Made by a program: the position numbers and the translations under genes. The notes beneath the pieces are model-generated. The model did no database searches. It saw nothing but the letters and a program-made list of their open reading frames with translations, and was not told where the DNA came from. A DNA stretch of 64,000 nt from Lactifluus volemus. Taxonomy: Eukaryota > Basidiomycota > Agaricomycetes > Russulales > Russulaceae. The stretch spans positions 1-64,000 of the forward strand of contig WTXI01000124.1 in the NCBI GenBank assembly GCA_022376515.1. Direction: 5' to 3'. Shown one piece after another: positions 24,669-35,504 of the stretch; the first letter of the stretch is position 1; the number at the start of each line of letters is the position of its first letter.

Positions 24669-25788
24669 TTTTTTTTTTTTTTTTTTTTACTAAGCGATGT
24701 ATTAGGTAGAGAAGATAGTAATCTAGGTTACCTAACAGCTCTAGCCTAATGCGCTGAAGCGGGCCACTAGGGTCCGGACTCGGAGGGAGGATAAAAAATG
24801 CGTTTACGCACATCCCGGATATGGGATAGTGTGGGGCTCAGGAGGCGGGGCTACCGCGTTTACTACCCACTAAAAAACCTCGTCTCGAGTGATCCAATCT
24901 GGATGGAGTTCCTGGAATTTCTTTTTAAGGGCATTTTCCCAGGTTATTTTAACCCTTGTCATTGGTGATTTCGCTCTCAAGGTTTTTGTCACCGCTACCT
25001 TGTCATCGGGTTATCGTGTTCTTTGTGTGTATTACTTTTGTCTTATCTCCAATTTATTCTTATTCTTTCTCTAGCATTTTGACATCAGGGAGGAAGGGTG
25101 ATGGCGGCATTTTTCGCTTGTTGTTGGTGCACAAGGGGCCTGTCTTGCGGCAGTGACGGGTGGCAGGGGTGGGTCTCGGTTGGCATATTAGCCGATTGAT
25201 GGTGCCTTGTTTTCCAGGGGGTTGGTTTCTCTTCGGGGTTTGTTCCGAGCGGGTGTCTGAAAGGGCTCTTTTTCCGCTTTGGAGTTGGTCTGTGGGGGGA
25301 ATGTGGGGGCGTCATCCATGTTGGTGAGGGGTTGGGGCAGTTTGGTTGGGTGTTCGTTACAGCGTTCAGTGCATGCTGTCAGGGGGGGTTCGTTACAGTT
25401 TTGGATAGTGTACCTTACAGTTACAGGGGGGGGTGGTTCTCGGACTTGCAGTGGGGGGGTCTTACAGTAAAATCAATATAGGAGGTGATTAAGGTTGGGG
25501 TACACGGTTTTATTTGTTTTCTGGGGGTTATTACGGGGGTGAGGGGGTAGCATTGTCTAGGCTAAGGGGTTGTATAGGACCGGTCAAGTGGTCATAGAGG
25601 TTCAGTCTCTCTGGCCCTCTGGGTCTGGAGGGGGTCTGCGGTGGTCTACGCATTTCTGGAGTGGTCATCTCCTAGGGGGCGGTTGGTGTCTCCGAGAGTG
25701 AGTTGTATGCTCTTTCTCAACCTTGCCTTCGCCGGAGCGAAGGGTTGTCTAACCTGTAACCATGGTGGTGGTTCGGGTTCAAGGTCCC
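24669..25788 (-). mobile_element. poly(A) retroposon (LINE-derived, likely internally deleted)
   Basis: The insertion is bounded by a 12-13 bp direct repeat GCTGGCCTTTCC(T) at 24,657-24,669 and 25,789-25,801. On the minus strand it ends in about 19 A residues next to the duplication, the hallmark of target-primed reverse transcription. The 5' half (minus) carries an ATG near 25,320 opening MDDAPTFPPQTNSK, a Pro-rich start like fungal LINE ORF1 proteins, soon closed by a stop. Near 24,890 a short frame FQELHPDWITRDEVF follows and then an untranslated tail. No reverse transcriptase is present. I infer that the ends of a longer element were kept while the centre was lost. Confidence 0.6.
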
Positions 25789-25817
25789 GCTGGCCTTTCC
25801 TGACCCACAGTTAGCTG

Positions 25818-28300
25818 TTGAGCCACGCCGGCCCGGTCGGAGATATGTCACATGTAACAAATGCGACCATGCGACCTTACTCAACACCAACCTTGACCGC
25901 GCTCATGGAAGTTGACGACATTTTCATTACCCCTCTAGTGTTGACCTCACAATCTCAACTATCAAATCTTGATCCTCCTGACGAAGCTATTCAACGAGGG
26001 TGCAGAAGACTTGAGCGGTTTATAACTCCTAATCACGACGATGAAAGCATTCGAAAAAACCTGGATGTTATTTGGTTTATTGACTTTCTCGCCGGATGCT
26101 GGATGAAGGGCAGTAATTGTCAATGAAGAAGAATTTAAAGCCAACGTCAAGCACTATGGAGAGAAAAAGCTCATCACATCCCTCAGAGACGTGGTGAGTG
26201 GCCTACGCGACTTGCTATACAATGGTACACTTTCTTTTTTCATGCCCACCTCTTTTCTCATGCAATCTATCCAGAGGTATTTTTGAAACCAGTCTTGGCG
26301 GGTTCATCGTCATCGCAGCCTGAATACTTCTACTACGGACCATTGATTCATGGTGCGATAGGCTCGGACCGACTCGATGTGTTGTTGATCACGTGCGATG
26401 ACAGCTACCGAACAAGCATGGAGTTCCACTTTCCGAGGCAATGCCGCAGATGTCCTTCTTATGACTATCTCGACCTACCTCGACAGAAGAAGAGCAGCAT
26501 ATACGCGAGAGGCTAGCATTTTGAATTCTTCAGGGACAGGCATGTCTCGCACCGTAGATGAATTGGCCAAACCGTTATCACAGTCCCCATGTGCCTTCGT
26601 GAAGATGGCAAAGGTGCTACCAGCCTCCTCTTCTTTATTGCTCGCTTACAATCCACTCCGATTCTAAACAGCGTACCATCCTCCCGATGTGGCTCTGCGC
26701 TTCTGGTTAACCTTATTTCCGAACCGTCACAATCGGGTCGCCCTTACACGAAGGCTCCATGCGTTCGTTTACTCTCTCTTGACCGTCACCTACAACCAAT
26801 TGGTGGCTATCGAGTCTAGGTGGCATGGTGATTACACTGTAATTTATTTTTCAATCATGTACCAATGATCTCGCAGGTACGGCGGTGCCACCGATTGACT
26901 CTGATAGAGACGTGCGACTGTCTCAAGACAAGAATAATGAAGCCTTCCTTGTCAAGAAGCGCTAAAAGGAGTTGGCCATTGTCTTCCGTGAACAAATGAC
27001 AAATAGGGCAATCATTCCGAGGAACGAACTCTTATCGCCAAGCTTTCTTTGAGGACATAATTAGTAACGCTATCGAAGTGAGTTGTCTTAGTAATTCACC
27101 ATCTGTCATGATGACCCGTCTTTTAAGTTCACGAGAAAATTTATGGAATTTTTTGGAGAAAAGGACAATTCTCTCGGGCTTGTATATCGGTGTGAACGCC
27201 AGAGTATCGCAGAAGCAGGAAATAGACTCTCACGGTTCATTGACCCGAACCAAGTACTTGGCTCGCCTAGTAACGGGGGGCCTCGGCACCCTCTCATTAT
27301 TTTCGCATTCGATGAATTCCATGAGGTGATGCTCCACGAGGTCAATCTTGGTATGTGTTTTCAGAATTGTGTTGGGTATTACGCGAACTCGTCTACGAGC
27401 CGATATTCGCTCTATTGCTTTCGACATCGGGACAGTTTTATCAGTTCTCCCAGTCGGACCCATTCCCTCACCTCACTAATCTTGACACTTCACCCTTTCA
27501 ACCCATCACAGAAATCAGCTTCGATGATCTCGCATACCCTTCAGAGGAACGCCATGTCAAATTATATGATGTAGTAGAGATCAAGTGGATATCTCACTTG
27601 GGCCGTCTGCTGTATGTCCACCTCCATTCATGACATAGTTTTAAACAGCAGCTCAGTTTCTTCCAATAGATTTGGCTCTCTTTATGATGCTCTTCCCGAA
27701 AATGGAAAAAATGACATCATACACCTTGCCAAATGAAAGCTACTAGATGGCTAAATTGAGCTCACTGATGGAGGGCACTCTGGCTTGCCTCTTGGTGTGC
27801 TTTGCCTTGGAGTTTGATTTCGCGATTGGAGATGCTCGTAGAGTGGCCCATGATCAAATTGAGCATCACATGTGACTCTGTGTTGCGGCAACTACTGGAC
27901 TGCGGCATTTCTTATCATGCGGCGTGGTTCAATCACGTCATCCGGATCAGAAACTATGACCTGATCAACATCAAGTCTCTGGAAATTCATTACGAGGGGC
28001 GTGATGGTCCTGTGCACTGATAATCAAAGCGGCGTGGACATCGTTTTGCCCATTTGCGATCCTGATAGAGAGCTGTATGTGCTATGGACTACCCTGCCAG
28101 CATCTCCATTTGCTAGATTAAATTCCAGGGCAAATCGCACAGCAAGACATGTCAAAATGCCTGGACCAGTTTTGTCAGTGAAAATCAATTGGGCCATCCA
28201 GTAGTTTTTGCTTGGTGATGTGTATGACCTCCAACTTCTTGTCATCTGGCCTGGGAGAATTGAACCAAATCTATTGGAGGCGAGAAGCACCTCAATATTT
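25818..28300 (+). pseudogene. decayed P-loop gene of an expanded agaricomycete family
   Basis: Fragments in several frames follow the order of a family I know only as uncharacterised agaricomycete proteins with an N-terminal P-loop. They are: TPNHDDESIRKNLDVIWFID, EEEFKANVKHYGEKKLI, SGTGMSRTVDELAK (P-loop where Lys would be expected instead of Met), VPMCLREDGKG, HPLIIFAFDEFHEV (Walker-B-like), LFALLLSTSGQF-like, EISFDDLAYP, WISHLGR, and SVKINWAIQ. Stops and shifts separate them throughout. The role of the family is unknown to me, and this copy is clearly dead. Confidence 0.6.
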
Positions 28301-28329
28301 TTTTCACTTAAATAACCTTTGGTGATGAT

Positions 28330-30718
28330 GACTCGCTCAAAACCTTGAATCCAGCTCGACATCGCTCCTCGTCTTCGAGAACGGTGGTGGTGGTGGACTC
28401 CTCGCGAAGATGCTTGAAAATGTGTGATTCACCTCTAATCTACCTCCCTTATCCGTCGTTGACCGTTTTCAGCTCCGCCGCCTCCGGGGAACTGCCAATA
28501 CAGTACGTCGCGCGAGCTGCCAGTCGTACACACGGGTCACTCTGTCGACGAACCTTTCGACCATCTCAGGACAAGTTCGGATGGTCGGCGCAAGCTACCA
28601 AATTGGTGCGTAGTCCACTTTTGCATGCCCTTTTTTTTTTTAGCTGACAGGTAAGCTGACGTAGCACATTGGTCTATTTTCAAGGGCGAAAACTACCAGT
28701 CCCCGAAGCAGACGCTTGATGATAGCTGGGAAAAGGTGTTCTTGAACCAATTTACGGAACGTCTTCCTCTACTATCTTCGGAGGCTTAAACGCAGACACG
28801 CGGTCCACGATGGTGCGTCGTCGCTGATTCTCGTTGTTGCAAGTGACAAGTTCTGACTATTGTGCAATGTGTACAGCGTCCCCAAATTTAGCGGCATGGT
28901 TGACGAAGTTGCCGAAAAGCTCTACGCTGAGGTGCGTAGTGACACGGAGGCACTCATCGACAACGCATTGGGTGTTCTGTACCCCGACTCCTTGCCACTT
29001 TCCTCTGCTGTCTCTACATCTGCTTCAGGGCCGCTGACCATCTTCGCGCACAACACGACGCCTTTCGCCCGGCGGGACATTGTACGGGTGCCGCTTGCCG
29101 GCGGAGGTATAAGCTTGGGAGATGTGTTGCAGACGACCAGCGACGGCAAGGAAGGCTACATAGTCTTAGAAGGTGGCGCGGGCGGTGGACTCCCCTGCCG
29201 AGCCAGGTCAGCGTTAAGAACCTCAACGGTACGCGAAAACTTGTATCTGCTGTCGGCCGCGGCCATTGATATATCTCGTTTATCCCGAACGATGTCATAG
29301 TCGTCACTGTGCGCAGCGTGGGAAGCGAATACTCTGTGTTGGGGAATGGGAATGTACAGCTTACCGTCGCCGGAGGACGAGTCACCAGTCCGTTCGACAT
29401 ACGGATCACGTGTGTGCTCTTTCTTTAGTTTATCTCTTAAGGGTACTGATGCCCTCCGTGTGCGTGATGATTTCAGGCGCGAACTCATCCCACACGGTGA
29501 AACCGGAGGTTTGATCATTTTCGAGGACCAGGATGCGTGGGGTGCGTCACTCGTGTCTTGGGGCTCACCACTGCTCTATTACTAATGGGCGGCGTCAGAC
29601 GTCGAACTACACCATTTGGAGAAGTGTCGGCTACTCAAATTCGAGAACATACAAGTTGTTTCATCCGGTCCGGCACGTGGTGCTGTGGAAGCTGAAGCGA
29701 AGTACGGGTCGAGCACGATCAGGGTGACGGTCAGTGCCATATAGCATGGTACTCTTTGTTATCTGCTGACCGACAAAGTTAGATCTCATTGGACGCCATC
29801 GAAGGTTTCGCTAATTTCACGTGACCTACGTCTAGATCTAATGGTTCCGTAGGACTCTCTTCCAATCAATTCATATTCAGTGCCGAAGTCGACTGGCACG
29901 AGCGCCACGAGTTTTTGAAGTGTAGGTAAATATGTTGCAGCATATAGGTTCGTGAGCTGACGGATCTTAGTCTAACTGCCCCTCTACATCCATAGTGATG
30001 TTGCGACTTACTAAAAGCTATCCAGCGCCCGATGCATAAGAACACGACCTGGGACGCGGCGAAATTCGAATTATGCGGACACAAGGTATTCATTTCCTTT
30101 GTCTCAGTATAGTGCTCCGAGCATGACATGGACCACCGGATTCTCGTGCCAGGGCAATGTCCTGAGAATTTTGCTATTGCCCGCAGCGACCGCCCTGATG
30201 CAGAGCAAGATCAAGGTGCGTTATTTGCTTTCATTACGTCCCGATAGACAAAACGACTTGTAACGATGCAGGCAAGCACGAATTTTCATGGGCGCTTTAT
30301 CCACACCGGGGTCACTTCCTGCACTCGGATGTCCCCATCAACTCCCCACTACACGGTGCGCTGCTTCTTCTCCTCCACTCACCTCACGTACCACCGTTCA
30401 TTGTGTTTGGCACTGCAGCGTATTTCTGGAGACGTTCAAGCGCGGGGACCTCGACGACGCCAAGGGAATCCGCACGGTCGTACTGTGACTCTGCGAAGCC
30501 TACGCGGCCACGCGTCCATCTGCTTGCGGGTCAACATGCCTGAAAGAGTCATCGCGGCATACGAGACGAATCTGCTCGAAGACGATGTGGGTGCGGACTC
30601 GCCTGCCTTGGAGTGGACGACGGGTGAGTGGGGTGAACGACCTGGTGAACAGATGCTCCGGCTTGTGTTTCGGGGGTTCGAGGTGAAGATCAAGGTTGTG
30701 CTTACGAAAGACGCGTGA
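28330..30718 (+). pseudogene. GH38 alpha-mannosidase, copy 3 (truncated)
   Basis: Starts at the exon equal to 21,016 of copy 2 (LESSSTSLLVF) and runs to the C-terminal exon, so the catalytic N-terminal half is missing. The block equal to about 21,340-21,640 is deleted. The exon with DDAKGIRTVVL hits a TGA at about 30,486 and shifts; the exon with YDDAEKLY-like sequence reads VAEKLYAEVRSDTEALIDNALG. The 3' flank continues to match copies 1 and 2 up to about 31,100. Not functional. Confidence 0.85.
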
Positions 30719-31590
30719 CAGAGAGGCGCTGAGTTTTCAGGGTATTGTATCGTCCACCCCATGAAGTTATATCTGGACCTCACTTTTTTTTTCATATTCA
30801 AGGTGGTTTCTAGGACAAGGAGCGAAGAAAAAATGTGTATGTATACGTTGAACAGCAGCTAGCTAAATTGAGACCACTTTGGTGAGAACACCTTATTCGA
30901 CGGTACATTGGCAAGGAGCTCGCTAAGAGTTTTGATGACGCGATCTGCCTGAAAGGTCATCCCATAAGCCCCTTGCCAGTGCTCCGTCTCCACATGCCGA
31001 GAGACGAACCAGATGTAGGGAAAGTCACACTGAGCATCTCGAATTCTTACTCACCGTCTGACTGTCAGACTCGGACCCTCCTCCCAAAGGATATCCCTAT
31101 AGCCTGACACGAGGGAAGCAAAAGGACTACGTCGGCGGAGGCTGGAATCGCTAGCCTTTAGCGATGATGGGGTTGACTGATGCTCTTGATTGGGACTAGT
31201 GACGGAATGTTACCAGGCTCGTAAAACACGGTTCGTTTATAACTTGTAGCTTGAACTTGAAGCTTGAAGACTGACGCCTGTACGTCAATGCTAAGTGTGA
31301 GGGCTCGGAAGGAAACCGTACTTCCAAGATTCTCTTGTGTGATGGTACAGTAGGGTCAGCCGCCGTGTCGCTGGTCTTACAGCACGTTCTCGGCGCGCCA
31401 CTTTCTACCACTTCCACCTCGTTAGTCGACTTCGGATTTACCCCGTTTTAACGCTCTAGACTTCCTGTCTCCTTTCTTGGCACACACCGCGTACCACGAA
31501 TCAATGGCCCGGAGAAGGCTAGGTGAGAGGCCCCGCGCAGCGATCACGATGAACCCGCCAATTGGCTTCGAAAAAAACCCTCTTCACGCC
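30719..31590. other. 3' flank of copy 3, no gene
   Basis: The first ~380 bp resemble the flanks of the other mannosidase copies. The rest (31,100-31,590) shows no gene or repeat that I recognise. Confidence 0.4.
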
Positions 31591-31899
31591 TCAGGATTTC
31601 CTTCTCACATCTCTGTGGAACTCTTTCTCTGCATGGTGTTTGACATTGGTTTCAAATTCATTGCAAGTGACCCCATTCGTTTTTCCATAATGCTCCCAGA
31701 GTGTTTCTTGAGCAGCAAACCAAACAAGACTCAGGCGACAAGGTTTAACTTTATTTGACTTTTCAAATGCGTCCGTCGTCGTCATCAGGGCGTATAATCC
31801 GCTCAAGTATTCTGCACGTTCCTTGAATAGCCTAGTCAGGAAGCTCAATTTTTGGTCGCCGAGGCACGGCTGAGACAGGCACCAGGGAGTCATCAGCAT
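31591..31899 (-). pseudogene. short coding scrap, family unclear
   Basis: An open frame of 102 codons includes NEFETNVKHHAEKEFHRDV, which resembles EEFKANVKHYGEKKL in the P-loop pseudogene at 25,818. The resemblance is short. It may be a second remnant of that family, in the opposite orientation. Confidence 0.28.
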
Positions 31900-31944
31900 T
31901 CATCACAGGCACGACGATGTCATTTATATAAGGGACGGGATGTT

Positions 31945-32640
31945 TTTTTAAATCAGCATTTTGTATTCCACAACATGTAACTAGGACGAAGACGTGGTCC
32001 TCGGGGTACCATATTTGAACAGGTGGTAGTAGGAAGGCAGGAAAAACGTAGCGTGTCGCTGGATGGGTGGTGACAGGTGGGGGTAGTTCTGGGTATGATA
32101 GGAGGTAATGGAGGGAGCTGTGTGTAGTTTTACAGTACTGCTAAGGGAGAGTAAATCTGACATAGGCGAATCTTGTCCGTGTCCCAGGCTCGTCTCGATA
32201 GCACACAGGTGCGTGTTCAAGGAAGCGGGCCAAGGCTTCGCCCCCTGGACAGTGCCAAGGAGGACGGAGAGCGAGATATCACGGTTGACGGGGTGGAGGA
32301 ATTCGCACCGGGCTGCGGTGTGTGGCGTGCAGAGGGTGACGACCTGTTCGTATAGGTGCCCCGCAAAGGCAGCTGGTGGGTGGGTAGGGTCGGAAGCGGG
32401 ATGGGAGCCAGTGAAAGCATGGCCCGTAAGGGCCGGATGAAGGTCGAGAAACTTGATGACCGCGCGATCGCAGCGTTTCATGGGAGCTTGCCGGTAGGTA
32501 GGGCGAGGAGGGCGACAAACGCCTGAGTGCGGCGGTCCCCCTCCTCGACGGCTGTATTGTTGGCCACCTGGAAATGGTAGCTGATAGTGTGCGGCTCGTG
32601 ATGATTGGGCATTGTGCGGGAGGGAGAGGGGGGGGTGGTC
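31945..32640 (-). repeat. A-tailed repeat with a broken open frame
   Basis: The 3' part (31,945-32,070) matches 24,540-24,668. Upstream on the minus strand an open frame of 166 codons (ITSYHTQNYPHLSPP at its end, HPALTGHAFTGSHP near its start) is preceded by another frame opening MPNHHEPHTISYHFQV, separated by a shift near 32,478. No family recognised. It could be a retroposed gene or the end of a retroelement. Confidence 0.35.
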
Positions 32641-33338
32641 GTGTCAGCGCGGTGACTCCGGTGAGACGCGCATGTGGGGGTCGGTAACCGTTAACGACGG
32701 TCAGAGGAATGGAGTCAGTGTCAAAGCGGGTATATGCGCATTATGAACACGTACGAAACCAAAAACGGTACGCATGTGAATCGCCACACTCTTTCCATGC
32801 TTTGGGAGGTTTTGTGCGAAATCGTGGGACTAACCCACGGGAAGAGAGTTGCCTGGGAGAGTTGCCCCTCAGAATCACTATGGTCGGCGCGGGATGCGAT
32901 GGCAGAACAACTAGTATGCAGAGAAAGTTGGCGAGCGCAGTATGTAGAGCAGAATGGTTCTTTACTAGTAATGACTTGGAGAACATGGCAACAGAAATAA
33001 CATAAACGACGCGAACAAATCGGTTTTTGAAAATTTGATAGGTTCTCTGGTCACAACCCGTGCGTTGGGAGGACTGAAGAGCACATTCTTGTTTTTCTGA
33101 AGAGATGAGAGCTCCGTGAGAGGGTGTGACAGCTAGAGGCTTGTGTCACAGTGTCAGGGCATCTGCCATATCATTTCTTTGGAAGGAAGGGAGCATAAGC
33201 ACAGGTCCTGCACATGAATAGTCTGCTCCAACAACTGGTGGTATGAGTGGAGATTGTTCTCCACATCCCTGAATGTCTCTGTTGACAGTCCTGCACACCA
33301 CCCATCATCAAGTTGGCTTGTTTGGGAAGAACAAGACC
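32641..33338. other. spacer left of the chromovirus
   Basis: Short overlapping frames at 32,709-33,005 have no recognisable similarity. Otherwise nothing seen. It ends at the chromovirus target site CTCCA (33,339-33,343). Confidence 0.4.
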
Positions 33339-33343
33339 CTCCA

Positions 33344-33817
33344 TGTCACGGTCAGGTCACCGTGGCGTGGTTTCGGGTCTGAGTCGTGCTGACTAAGCGG
33401 AACGACGAAACGGCCGCAAGGACTAAGGCGCGAAGGTCTAGTCAAAGAGTAGAAGACTTGACTGTGGCGTGATCCACACAAGTCTTCAAAGGCTTCACTC
33501 AAAGAGGAAGCAGTCTTTCAGAGGGGAAGGGAAGGCTGAACAGCCACTTGTATTGCTCGCTGTATCGACTACCTGAGTTCTACAGGAGAACGAGCTTAAG
33601 GCTCGTCTCAGAGGTACAAGGGATATATATACTGGGACATCGGACCGTACTAGAATGTTCAGGATATACCTGTGAATGTATGGAAACGTATAGAATCGAC
33701 CGGAACGTTATGGAACTGAATGGAAGGTGAAAGAATCGTCCAATGTATCGATGAGTAAGCAAGGGAAAATGATGAGTCCAGGTCACCCGTGACCGTCATG
33801 TCACGTTTACCGTGACA
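33344..33817 (-). repeat. 3' LTR of the chromovirus
   Basis: 474 bp, ends TGTCACGGT...ACCGTGACA, an inverted repeat of 9 bp. Differs from the 5' LTR at two C/T positions, near 33,742 and 33,798. Confidence 0.95.
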
Positions 33818-33830
33818 TTACCCCTTTATT
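33818..33830 (-). promoter_or_regulatory. polypurine tract
   Basis: AATAAAGGGGTAA on the minus strand directly abuts the 3' LTR, where plus-strand DNA synthesis is primed in LTR elements. Confidence 0.7.
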
Positions 33831-33843
33831 AGCGTCCAAAGAC

Positions 33844-35430
33844 TTAGGCGAAGTAGTTACTACGTCTGAGGGGGCGTCGAGCACGTGTAGGGCAGCGTGT
33901 CTTCTCGAGGTTGACGTGGTCGATGGGAACTTTGCATGTAAGTCCGTGGTGACAATTGGTATGCGGGACGTTGCATTTGTCTTCGACGTGTCCGCTGCGA
34001 TTGCAGAATTGGCACTTACGTAAGAAGTGACAAAATCCGGTGTCATGGTCCTCGCGTCTGCACCATTCGCAAAAGTTCTCCCTACGAGTGAGCTCTTCCA
34101 TCCACGGGTCTTCCATCACGTCCATCCCATCACGTCGGGTTGCATAGGAGAGACGGGCTCCACTCCCGAACCCTCCTCCGATATCGGTGTTGATCATGTG
34201 TGTAATGCGGAATGCAGCGTTCGCATTAGCGAGGTGTTCGTAGGTGGCCCACGCCTCTTCCTGATATGCCAAAAACTTGCGACGCAAATGGGCCATGTGG
34301 CGAGCCGTCCTCCTCATTTTACTGATGAATAGACGATGGCGTATGACCTCAGCTTTCAGAGTTGGGTCTTCGAGGTCTTCCAAGGCAGCATCGACTAGAG
34401 GTGTGTGTTTCTCGTCTTCTGCGAATAAGAATCGTTGTTTACGATTATAGGGGCGTTGGGGGAATCGGGCTTGCTTTGCCCGTAGCGGACGGCAGCTTGT
34501 AGGGCAGTTCTTCCCTTGGGTGCCTAGGACGGAGGGTCCGTCGTCGTCTGTCATATCAATGAGAACGAAGCTGGCTGTAGACGTCCCATTGCCGTCTGGG
34601 ACATTAGGTAACTTCCAGTCAGGGAGGATTTCGTTGGGAATCCAACCCACTCCGGGATGAACATCCGGTTGAGGCCCATCGGGGGTAGGGGTCCGCATCA
34701 TTTCGCGCTGTTCCCTTTCGGCTTCTTCGAGGGCCATTGCAACGTCATGGGAGATGAGAGTCTCGACCGCTTCGTCGAATGGAGAGATGGGCTCGTCGGG
34801 GGTAGTGGGGGATAAATCAGGAGTATTTCCGAGCGGAGTCGAGACGTGGTAGGAAGGAGAGGGTGGAACTGGAGGGAGGTCGGAATGATAGGATGGTACC
34901 GGGCTAGTCAATACCCGGCCTAAGCGTCGCATGGTTTCTTCTGAAACGTCCGTTCGTGGACGAAGCATGAGTGGGGGAGGTGAGGGGATCCTGGTGGAGT
35001 TAAGGCTGTATCGAGGGTCTGTGCAGCCAAGACGTCGTAGTGCTTCCTCGAGGGGGAAGTTCCACATGTTTGCAGCTTTCAACACGTCCATGGCATGTTC
35101 CACTGCCCACCGAAAGTGGGTAGCTGCGTCTTGGTCGGGTAGTGGGTAGGGTAAGTGGCCAGTGATTCTCATTGCTGACCGTGTAGGAAGTCTGTGGAAG
35201 TCTCGGGTGGCACCAATGATTGCGGTTTGGTAGGCCATCATGATGTATCTATTGATGTTCGGTTCGTCGGTGGCGTTGAACGCTGCCACTGGCATCCTTT
35301 GACGGTGGATTGGTTCGAGGGTCCCTCCTTCTGTGACTTCGAGGTCTACGCTGAAGTCGGGGGGCGGTGAGAGAGGTAGGGGAGTATCGGTAGTAGTTGG
35401 AGAGGTAGTAGGAGAAGAGGTAGAGGACAT
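33844..35430 (-). CDS. extra ORF of the chromovirus with two CCHC zinc knuckles
   Basis: About 528 codons between pol and the 3' LTR. I place the start at the ATG at 35,430 (MSSTSSPTTSPTT), 75 nt past the pol stop; an ATG at 35,592 in the same frame would overlap pol. The N-terminal half is Pro/Ser/Thr-rich with PEST-like acidic stretches, and the middle has charged helices (MRRTARHMAHLRRKFLAYQE). The C-terminus has two CX2CX4HX4C knuckles (CEWCRREDHDTGFC and CQFCNRSGHVEDKC), followed by more Cys/His (HTNCHHGLTC) and a basic tail. It has no signal peptide or TM helix, so it is not Env-like. The knuckles suggest RNA or DNA binding, perhaps a Gag-like accessory role. The frame is fully open. 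Confidence 0.8.
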   Translation of the reverse strand: MSSTSSPTTSPTTTDTPLPLSPPPDFSVDLEVTEGGTLEPIHRQRMPVAAFNATDEPNINRYIMMAYQTAIIGATRDFHRLPTRSAMRITGHLPYPLPDQDAATHFRWAVEHAMDVLKAANMWNFPLEEALRRLGCTDPRYSLNSTRIPSPPPLMLRPRTDVSEETMRRLGRVLTSPVPSYHSDLPPVPPSPSYHVSTPLGNTPDLSPTTPDEPISPFDEAVETLISHDVAMALEEAEREQREMMRTPTPDGPQPDVHPGVGWIPNEILPDWKLPNVPDGNGTSTASFVLIDMTDDDGPSVLGTQGKNCPTSCRPLRAKQARFPQRPYNRKQRFLFAEDEKHTPLVDAALEDLEDPTLKAEVIRHRLFISKMRRTARHMAHLRRKFLAYQEEAWATYEHLANANAAFRITHMINTDIGGGFGSGARLSYATRRDGMDVMEDPWMEELTRRENFCEWCRREDHDTGFCHFLRKCQFCNRSGHVEDKCNVPHTNCHHGLTCKVPIDHVNLEKTRCPTRARRPLRRSNYFA

Positions 35431-35504
35431 GTTTTCGTATTTGTGAATTGGTTTGATGAACGAAGTAGTGGGATGGGGAAGGTTCGGTGAAGTGGGGGTT
35501 GTAT

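Noticed and set aside
25765..25790. tRNA B-box-like GGTTCGGGTTCAAGG
   Set aside because: No A box, anticodon arm or acceptor stem could be placed upstream at the proper distance, and it lies at the end of a retroposon. A SINE head is possible but unsupported.
32709..33005. Overlapping frames of 88-98 codons
   Set aside because: No similarity, no splice signals and two frames equally open; composition alone explains them.
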